Part shown: in pieces, positions 56,802 to 64,000 of the stretch
Numbering within the stretch: position 1 is the stretch's first letter
How the letters are laid out: each line of letters opens with the position of its first letter
Assembly: GCA_004194705.1 (NCBI GenBank)
Contig: SADC01000053.1
Coordinates: forward strand, 62,001 to 126,000
DNA length: 64,000 bases
Reading direction: 5' to 3'
DNA from: Ditylenchus dipsaci
Taxonomy: Eukaryota; Nematoda; Chromadorea; Rhabditida; Anguinidae
Translations under genes and position numbers: made by a program
Notes under the pieces: model-generated
The model's database searches: none
What the model was told of the DNA's origin: nothing
What the model saw: the letters and a program-made list of their open reading frames with translations, nothing else

Positions 56802-57142
56802 TCATTCCACATTGAGCAGTCGGACGGTATTGGTGAATCCAGCACCTGAAATTAGATTACTGTCAAAATATCCAATTTGCTTTAGTGTAATTACCCTCTC
56901 GCCAGCCAGTGATGACCACCACGAAGTCACCTTTGTGGATGAATCCCCGCTCTTTGCCGATGTTGATTCCGAAGTGAATTCGGTTGTCCACATCCACTAA
57001 CCAGTCGGCCTCTCTGTCCTGTTTGCTGTAGTGCAGGGGGAATACACCTCGGTACAAGTGCAGTTGACGAGCCACTTGATTGCTCCGAGACACGGCAATG
57101 ATTGGCACTGGAGGCCGGTAGCGCGAGCACAAGTGAGCTGAT
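56802..57142 (-). CDS. Pyruvate kinase, last two exons
   Basis: Exons 56895-57142 and 56802-56845 join in phase and end at a TGA at 56802-56804. The text [60 protein letters not shown] and [14 protein letters not shown] is the C-terminal domain of pyruvate kinase, including the region that in other family members forms the allosteric sugar-phosphate site. Pyruvate kinase makes pyruvate and ATP from phosphoenolpyruvate in the cytosol. A minus-strand AATAAA lies near 56560. The remaining about 400 residues are not found in the next 6.8 kb, so either a long intron follows or this is a severed fragment. Confidence 0.85.
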
Positions 57143-57229
57143 CTAAAACCAATTGTGGGTGGTAAAGCGACTAGTTTGTCAAAATAAAACCGTTTTTACT
57201 AATCCCAAAGCTTTCGTGTGCGAAATCCC

Positions 57230-57900
57230 CTAAGATGTCCTTGAAACTCGACCCAGGATTGAGAGTTGTGGAAAAATATAAAGATGGGTTGTTATGATTT
57301 ATCCGAGCCACATTTTCAAAATTTAAACTTCTGCAGCTACCAAAACTGGTAAAAACTAATTTATATACCCTTCGGGGGCGCAGGAAGCTTGGGGGCTTGG
57401 GGTTGACACCCACATACCTTAGACACAAATCACTCGAAAGTGACTCTGGATTAGAGGTCCCGTCGATACGATATATCGTATCGATCGTTCTAGAATATCG
57501 CCAAAAATATCGTATCGTTATATCGATCATTGGAAACGAAAAATATCGTTTATCGTATCGTTCACACGAAAAATATCGTACACCCGTTTTTTAATTTCGT
57601 AAGATTTTTTTTATCCACAGTCTGGATGCATGAAATAGCATGCATACCAGAGTTTATTCATGCGGTAGGCCCCGGTCAACAAGACTATGTTCAACATCTT
57701 CCTTTTTACACTAAATTTTCCCAAATTTTGGTCCTTTCCCAACCCGGAATAGCCCTCAATCCTTTTAGAAATGGTCAAAAAGAATACTTTAATGTGGCCC
57801 AAAACTCAATTTTTTATTGACCAGAACTCAAAAATAATGTCTTTTTTGAATTCCTGGGGTGATTTTAGGTAGATATAGGGTGTTTTGTACACTTAAAAAA
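57230..57900. repeat. Partial relatives of the 33965-34598 fold-back and an ATATCGTATCG repeat
   Basis: CGAAAGTGACTCTGGA (about 57434) and CTCAATTTTTTATTGACCAG (about 57807) match the fold-back at 33965-34598. Between them, 57466-57595 is a degenerate repeat of ATATCGTATCGAT-like units. From 57900 to 58660 I see no gene; a short palindrome (58140-58235) and AGAAAACGGAGAG-type low-complexity sequence are present. Confidence 0.5.
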
Positions 57901-58660
57901 ATCTTTGTGTTTCAACGAAACATCTGTTCAAAGGTCTCTGGATTTTTATTTGGAAGGAGCGCATACAAAACCAGAAACAGTTAACCTCGTCTTTCGGCAA
58001 GAATCACATAGACCAAAAAAATGCTAATATTAGAAAGGTCCTTACGGTGAAATGTCCCAGACGGTGAAACGTCCGTACGGTGAAATGTCCGTGTACCGCC
58101 CTTCTTAGGTCGCGATTTTTGTGACTTTCTTTTTTTCATGTCTGCAATATTTGCTGAAAAACACCGAAAGTTCTCAAAAAAATTCCAGGATTCTGGAAAT
58201 TTTAGGGTTTTCAGCAAATATTGCAGACATGGCCATTTACAACCTCACGCTCAAAATGTAGCCCTGCTCTCTGGCCTGAATTTGAGTATGAACTTGTAAA
58301 TGAGAATGTCCAAAAAAATTAGTTAGAAAAACCATATGTAGCAAACTAATTAATTAAAAATGTAACGTTTTTGGCTATAACGATTGGTGATCCCAGACAT
58401 TCTGATTGGGGCAAGCGAAAGAGAGGAAGAAAACGGAGAGCTAGAGAAGAAGAAGCACTGGTTGTTGATGAGTAAAAAATGTCCTTGGTTATTATTGTTT
58501 TCGCGGTCGATGTTGTCAGTTGGGTTAATTTGAATAAAGCACCTTATGAAAGATAAGCTGTGAAACAAGAGTAGAGAGAGGATCGTTGATCAATGATATG
58601 TGAATAAATTTCCTAACCGATCATTTAAATTATGACAAAACCTTATATAAAAAAGTAAAC

Positions 58661-58858
58661 GATGGCAAAAAAACTAGAAGATGGCAAAAAAAACTAGAAG
58701 GTGGCAGAAAAAAGCAAAAGGTGGCAGAAAAAAGCAAAACGTGGCAGAAAAAAGCCAAAAGGTGGCAGAAAAAAGCAAAAGGTGGCAGAAAAAAGCAAAA
58801 CGTGGCAGAAAAAAGCCAAAAGGTGGCAGAAAAAAGCAAAAGGTGGCAGAAAAAAGCT
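58661..58858. repeat. Minisatellite of 20/21-bp units with a 61-bp higher-order period
   Basis: About ten tandem units of GGTGGCAGAAAAAAGCAAAA. Every third unit starts CGTGGC and ends GCCAAAA (21 bp), so units follow an A-A-B pattern with a 61-bp period. The first two units are diverged (GATGGCAAAAAAACTAGAA). Open frames over it (both strands) are artefacts of the period. Confidence 0.9.
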
Positions 58859-59310
58859 TCGTCCATTTTGTGAACAACCCAATACAGTCGAACCTCTGTC
58901 TCTTTATAACTTTAAGGGGGTTACAAACCCCATAGTTAAGTACAATGCATGAAAATTTCAGTCAAAGTTTGAATTTTTGCATTTGGCGCAAAATCTTAAA
59001 TTGATTTTGAATATTGAGGGCCGAGGCGTATCGTTTCAAGCTTTTAAATGTATTTATTTGGATTTTAAAAAAGCGCAAAAGCGCAGAGCACATATGATGT
59101 ACGCTTTAAAAAGTTCGGAAAAATTTTGTCGCTAATTTATCGGTGGTAGTTTTTTTTTTGCTTAATGCCACTGAGTTAATGGATGAAAAAAATTGTTTTT
59201 TGCTGGTCTTTTGTTGTTGTGAAAATTTTTTGTATGGTTTCAGTGTCTCTGTGTTAATGCCGACGGCACTAAAATATGCACTTAACTGCACTAAAATATA
59301 TGGATGAATC

Positions 59311-59710
59311 TTTTTTCTGCCTTGTTTTTGGCTCAAAAGTGCCTTGTTTTTTTCTCTTAGTCACAGCAGCAAGTATACTAGCAATTTTTTCAAAGTTATA
59401 ACACAATAATGTAGCGCTCTTCTTCTCGTTTCTGATGGCGTATCATTTGTTGCGACATCTATACAAAATCGAGCAGAAAAAATCCAAGTTTGAAGCAAGC
59501 CGAATTTTTTTTGAAAAAGTTTGGTTCATATTCTTACCTTATTGTGCTAACCTTTCTATTAATGTTGCAACAAATGATACGTAGTTAATAACTAGAATAG
59601 CAGGGCTACATGACGGTGTTATCACTTTATAAAAATTGCTAGTATACTTGCTGCTGTGACTAAAAGAAAAAAAACAAGGCACTTTTGCGCCATAAACAAG
59701 GCAGAAAAAA
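59311..59710. repeat. Fold-back repeat
   Basis: The left arm (TTTTTTCTGCCTTGTTTTTG to about 59385) is mirrored by the right arm (about 59632-59710). Inner blocks TCATTTGTTGCGAC and GTTGCAACAAATGA are also inverse. Downstream, 59860-60000 has repeated TTGTGACTA/GCGACAGCTA-like motifs. Confidence 0.6.
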
Positions 59711-60062
59711 TACTTGATCAAAATATATTCGTGAAACTGGACACGGAATTCAGCACGACAACATGCACAAATGAATGAAAACAGGCAAAAAGGAACAACA
59801 AAAAACCGACAGTTCAAACAGTAGCAACACAATCTTCAAATATTTTTGAAAGTGTTGCTGTCTTGACTAGCTGTCGCGACAAGCCCTGTCTTTTCACCAT
59901 TGTGACCACAGTCTGGCTATCGAGACTAGTTGTTGCGACTAACCTTCCATTGTGACTATCAATTAGCGACAGCTAGAGCTATTGTGACCCGGCCTTTATT
60001 GTCGTTTTTGTTTATCTTCAAATTTTACGCCTGCTTTAATAGCTTTGGTCGTACAAGCAAAA

Positions 60063-60876
60063 ATGGTGGAGGAGAATGAAACCGGCATTCAAGTGATGTT
60101 TCGCTCTTGGACTCCTCAGGAGATCACTAAGCTCGTTTTTTGGCTCGATCGTCTTCGCTTCTATGGCACGATCCCCGGGTTTATGCTTATTGACTGGATT
60201 GGGGTTGTTTGCCGAGACAAGGTTTGTTACTATCAAAACTTTTTCTTTTAACGATTGAAAATCTACATTTCAGATCGTTCTTCGAAGCCTGAGTAAGCTC
60301 AAGAAATTGAATCCAAGCCTGAAGAAGCTCAATCCCAAGGTTATTTTTGGCTCCTTGCATATCAACATTTTATATTCATTTTAGCCGAAACACGAATTCC
60401 CTGATATCGAGCGTCCGACCTCAGATGTGCTGATGTCAGAAGGTTTCGCCAATCTTTTGGGTTGGTTCGAAAAGTCGTCGGTGATGCTCTTCCCTCGTTC
60501 TCCAGAAAATGACCACCGTCTGCAAATCCTGGTCAATGTGTTCAAAATTTCCATGGTGCCTTGTACAGATCCTCTTTTGCGTCTCTCACTTGGTCAGCGA
60601 ATCAACGTAGGTAAATTTGACAATCCCTAGTCCGCATTATAAAACGATTCTCATGTGCGAAGCCCTTGTTTGCTACTTTGTGCTTATCTGCTATTTCAGT
60701 TGCCACTCCACACGGTGAGTCTCGCCGATAACAGCTGTCGCGTGGTGGCCCTCTACTACAATTCAAAGCCCAACCAAGAAGTGAATAATGATGAACATAC
60801 AGGTGCCGGCTTGAGAGGTGATTGCAATCAGCGCTTTTTGTTGAGTGAAGGAAGCAGCAAATCGGTGAGTTTCTAA
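60063..60876 (+). CDS. Unknown protein, four exons
   Basis: Exons 60063-60221, 60274-60339, 60385-60606 and 60700-60864, all phase 0, run to a TAA at 60874-60876 if the last GTGAGT is not used, giving about 207 residues. The first part (RSWTPQEITKLVFWLDRLRF ... DWIGVVCRDKIVLRSLSKLK) has the Trp spacing and helical feel of a Myb/SANT-like DNA-binding motif, but this is a guess. Later parts (SSVMLFPRSPENDHRLQILV, SCRVVALYYNSKPNQ) match nothing known to me. The MULE at 60896 begins 20 bp after the stop, so the original 3' part may have been displaced. Confidence 0.55.
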
Positions 60877-60895
60877 TTTTTCCTACTGTTAATAG

Positions 60896-63476
60896 CGTTG
60901 CTCCTCATTTGCGCCCAACTCATTTGCGCCCACTCATTTGCGCATACTCATTTGCGCGCAACTCGTTTGCGCCCACCTCGTTTGCGCCCAACTCGTTTGC
61001 GCCCACTCATTTGCGCCCGCTTCATTGTTTTTAAAAATTTTGAATTCGTGGTTTTGATTTTTGGGATTTCCGAATTTTTCACCACTCGTCTGTATTTTCC
61101 TCACCTTGTATTATTGTGTTTAGTTTTGTCGATGGCTTTCAATGTGGATAATGTCTGGCTAGCTAATGTGCTTGCTCAAACTCAGAAAACACTTCAAACA
61201 GCTAACCAGGTATGATAATTTTGTTAAGCTTCATATTTTCACTATACCCTCTAATCTTTACTCTTTTTAGGGTGTTTTGTCGCTCTCAAACAAAGGAGAG
61301 CAATGCCTAATCGTCAACAGCTACGAATACAGAAAGGGCCGCGTCATCAATTCGGGAACGGTTCAGAAGTGGAGATGCATAAATCGTGCGTGTAATGGAA
61401 CTGCAAAAACAAGCTTCGGCTCTCTGGAAAATTTGCTCCTTCTCAATCCACATGTTTGCAGACAAAGTCCTAATGCTTTTGTGGTATTTTTTGTTCCCTT
61501 TTTACTGCAGTAATTTTAAATTAATAGCGACGTGATGTCATAGCCAGAATCAAATCAGCTGCGATTGCTAACTTTGGATCTTACTCAACAGGAATAGTCG
61601 CTTCCGGGAAAAATGGGCTAACAGATAACCAGTTGCTGTCTCTTCCAACCAATAAAGCATTGCAAGACCGCGTGTTGCGAAAAAAGAAACCAGTGGGAGC
61701 AAGCAGTGTCGACAAGCCTGTCAGTGAGATTGAATGGTTGGAATACTTCATGCAAACTGAAAACGGTGACAGGTTTTTGCTGCATGACTCTAGGTAAAAT
61801 CTTTATTGATCGCTTTTCTTGATTTTAAAATTCTAGAGCGACTGAAGCACGAATGCCCCAAATATTTATTTTCCTGTCTCCGTCTGGTCTTAGTCTGCTG
61901 CGGGAGAACTACCGTTGGGCTCTTGATGGGACCTTTTTCTGCGCACCAAAGCATTTTGTCCAGCTTTACACTATCAACGTGTTTTTTTGGGGAAACAACG
62001 CTTCCTTGCGTATACGCTTTGCTACCGGACAAGTCTGCTGCCACATATGTGCGAATGTTTCAAGTTTTGAAAAATCTCGATCTTCAGCCACAATCAATCA
62101 TGATTGGTAATTTTCCGTATGGTATCATTCACGTATAAATCCTTGTTGTGATTAAGATTTCGAATTCGCTGTCATTAACGCATTAGAGGAGGTTTTCGAA
62201 GATTTCGCAGCAAGTTTCTGCTTGTTTCATTTGTCTAAGAACGCATTTGCCAATGTTCAGGCAAGAATTTGAATAAAGAGCATGTTTTCATTACTGAAAT
62301 CTCATTGTTTTCAGTCAAAGCACCTTCGCGCCGCCTATGACGATACTAATGCTCGTGAACTGTTACGGTGTCTACCATCTTTGGCATTTCTTCCAGAACA
62401 AGATGTTGCTCGTTGCTTTGATGAAATTAAAGAAGCCTTGCAGACTACGCCCGTGTTTCAGGAACTGAACCTTGAAAACAATTTACAAGGTAATTACCTG
62501 GAATTTCGAATTGTCTATTTATTGGTGTTTTAAGACTATTTGCACTACTTTGAGAAGACCTACATACGCCGTCGTGTCCGTGGGTTTCCAGCTGATGGCC
62601 TATTTCCGATACAGCTGTGGAATTGTCATGCTGCCGCAATTAATGGATTACCAAGAACCAACAATCACGTTGAGGGATGGCACAAGGGATTCCACGAACG
62701 CTTCCAAAAGTCCAATATGAATTTGAGCCAATTCATTGTTCGTCTAAAGGCCGAAGAAGAAAAGACACGTCAACTGGTTGTTCGGTATATTCGCTTTTGC
62801 TTTGGTTATCAGGTTCTGAATTAATAATTTATTGTTCAGAGCTAGAGTGAATCCAGCAGAAGCTCTTCGTCAGCCTCGCCGACCAAAATATGAAATGCGG
62901 GAGGCCAACATAAAGCTTTTGGTGCGCAATTATCAGTGGGATCAACGAATGAATTTTTTGAGAGCCATACAGCATCACCTTGTCAAGCTTCCATTCATGC
63001 GGCAGGAAGAAGAAGAGAACCATGAGGACGAAGATCTCTAAATTGATGTTATTTTTCTGTTAGCGTTATTGAGTTCTTTTGCTTTTGAAATAAAAGTCTG
63101 TTATTTGTGGGAAAAAAATTCAGCTTCAACTTTTTTAAATTCAGGTCGATAAGTATTAAACTCAAGAAGACCGCGACGGTCATACTTCCTATTCACCAGA
63201 ATTTCTAAAATTCTTTGTTCTTGATCTTTCTCATCTCAATAAAAAATTAATATTCTCAATAAAGCAACCAGAAAATTATTATAGTCCACTATCTGTTTTT
63301 CATGATATAATATGTTAAATGGAGGCGGGCACTCATGACTTGCGCGCAAATGAGTGGGCGCAAATGAGTGGGCGAAAATGAGTGGGCGCAAACAAGCTGG
63401 GCGCAAACGAGGTGGGCGCAAATGAGTGGGCGCAAATGAGTGGCGCAAATGAGTTGGGCGCAAATGAGTACGAACC
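60896..63476 (+). mobile_element. Mutator-like element (MULE) with subrepeated TIRs
   Basis: The ends are arrays of ACTCATTTGCGCCC-like units (60903-61021 and, inverted, about 63336-63470). The flanks carry an identical 8-mer GTTAATAG (60888-60895 and 63477-63484); a ninth base may have mutated. The element encodes one multi-exon FLYWCH/MULE transposase. A unit type with CTCGTTTGCGCCC is mixed in on both sides. It is inserted just after the gene at 60063-60876. Confidence 0.88.
61132..63041 (+). pseudogene. MULE transposase with FLYWCH zinc finger, one frameshift
   Basis: Exons: 61132-61209, 61271-61483, 61528-61793, 61837-62106, 62157-62260, 62315-62489, 62535-62784 and 62840-63041. A FLYWCH-type finger (CLIVNSYEYRKGR, KWRCINRACNGT, NPHVC) comes first, then the MULE core: YRWALDGTFFCAPKHF (first Asp), DFEFAVINALEEVF (second Asp), FCLFHLSKNAFANV (C-x-x-H), and TNNHVEGWHKGFHERF (catalytic Glu). 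At a run of seven T (61979-61985) the reading must drop one base to continue as GETTLPCVYALLPDKSAATY. As assembled it is therefore broken, unless that run is a sequencing error. The intron 62261-62314 uses a GC donor. AATAAA lies near 63090. Confidence 0.82.
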
Positions 63477-63641
63477 GTTAATAGTAAGGCGAGATATTTC
63501 CTTTTCAAATGTGTTTCTGACATGTGACTCACTCAATACTTTTAATTTCTCTCGAAATCTAAAGATTTGTTTTACTTGTGCATTCTGAGTAAAATTTTTG
63601 TATTACTTCTGGGTAAAAAAATAATTGAGTAAATCGCAGAA

Positions 63642-63796
63642 ATGGAAGTACCCAGCCGTTGCTCTGTTTTGCCACTGGAGACATTGTGTGATGTGATCCA
63701 GTGTCTAAGCACTGACAGCTGCATCACCTTGCAATTCACATCATCCCGTTTTGTAAATACTCAACGACTATTGTGGTTGAGAGGCGTCGTTTCAAA
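63642..63796 (+). CDS. First exon of an F-box-like gene, continues beyond the window
   Basis: The frame starts at an ATG at 63642 and reads MEVPSRCSVLPLETLCDVIQ followed by CLSTDSCITLQFTSSRFVNT, a Leu-Pro start with F-box-like hydrophobic spacing. A GTAAAT donor follows at 63797; without splicing a TAA ends it at once. A mariner-type TIR starts 48 bp downstream, inside the presumed intron. It may belong to the same kind of F-box family as 43146-44200, though the two are not close in sequence. Confidence 0.5.
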
Positions 63797-63844
63797 GTAA
63801 ATTTTTTTTAACAGGACATTCGCTCGAATTAATTTTTGATTAAA

Positions 63845-64000
63845 AGTACAGAGTGTAAACAGAATTTAGCCACTTTTAAACAGCCATATCTTTCGTTGTA
63901 GATCGAATTTTGAATTTCTGTGAACCTAGATCGACTCGGCTTTTCTGGGTATTTTCGTGGCATATAAAGTCAAAAACACAAAAAACACGATCCAACCTCT
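63845..64000. mobile_element. Left end of a mariner-type element, cut by the window edge
   Basis: It begins TACAGAGTGTAAACAG and contains TAGATCGACTCGGC and TCGTGGCATATAA, in the same order and spacing as GCAGATCGACTCAG and TTTGGCATATAA in the TIR of 52454-53307. The rest lies outside the window. Confidence 0.6.

Noticed and set aside
58630..58952. Several frames rich in FFCHLLLFSATF or KKAKRWQ text.
   Set aside because: They are translations of the 20/21-bp minisatellite in different frames.

Overview
The window is animal nuclear DNA: AT-rich, with genes split by many short introns (mostly 44-84 bp, ending in TTTCAG or TTTTAG) and with more than half of the sequence recognisable as transposons, their short derivatives and inverted repeats. 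The small introns, F-box-like genes and AATAAA signals suit a compact-gene invertebrate, perhaps a nematode or another small ecdysozoan. No species can be fixed from the sequence alone.

Host genes I can support are: a possible tail-anchored protein (1099-2661, +); a SCYL2-type pseudokinase in at least 21 exons (7906-13695, -) with a probable upstream Ser/Pro-rich exon (14501-14854); a Gln/Asn-rich protein in at least six exons (24284-29039, +); a frameshifted Lys/Glu/Ala-rich coiled-coil gene (34905-36910, -); an F-box-like gene with a complete six-exon model (43146-44200, +); a Ser-rich single-exon membrane protein (48984-49967, +) directly before a TNFAIP8/TIPE family gene (50127-51475, +); a small one-pass membrane protein (54981-55423, -); the last two exons of pyruvate kinase (56802-57142, -); an unknown four-exon gene (60063-60876, +); and the first exon of another F-box-like gene (63642-63796, +).

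Mobile DNA is the main story. A complete hAT transposon (3660-7200) has 8-bp target duplications and an intact 645-aa, ten-exon transposase. A Mutator-like element (60896-63476) has subrepeat-built terminal inverted repeats (TIRs) and a FLYWCH/MULE transposase broken by one frameshift. A second Mutator-type element (39793-40943, 9-bp duplication) carries a broken PREB/SEC12-like host gene fragment, so it is a Pack-MULE. A 1.2-kb LTR element without pol (32366-33600) keeps its 5-bp duplication, primer-binding site and polypurine tract. A deleted mariner (52454-53307) has about 200-bp TIRs. Three fold-back elements lie one inside another in a SCYL2 intron (10165-11762).

Many short inverted-repeat elements fall into families: CAGTCGA-ended TA-flanked elements with a variable cassette, CCGTATTTTCTCTAAT-ended elements, TAGGGTTG-ended relatives of the hAT, CATAGTTGCACC-ended hAT elements, CAGTGTT-ended hAT elements, and Mutator-type elements. 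No tRNA, rRNA or CRISPR was seen. All exon models are hand-made from splice signals and reading-frame phase.
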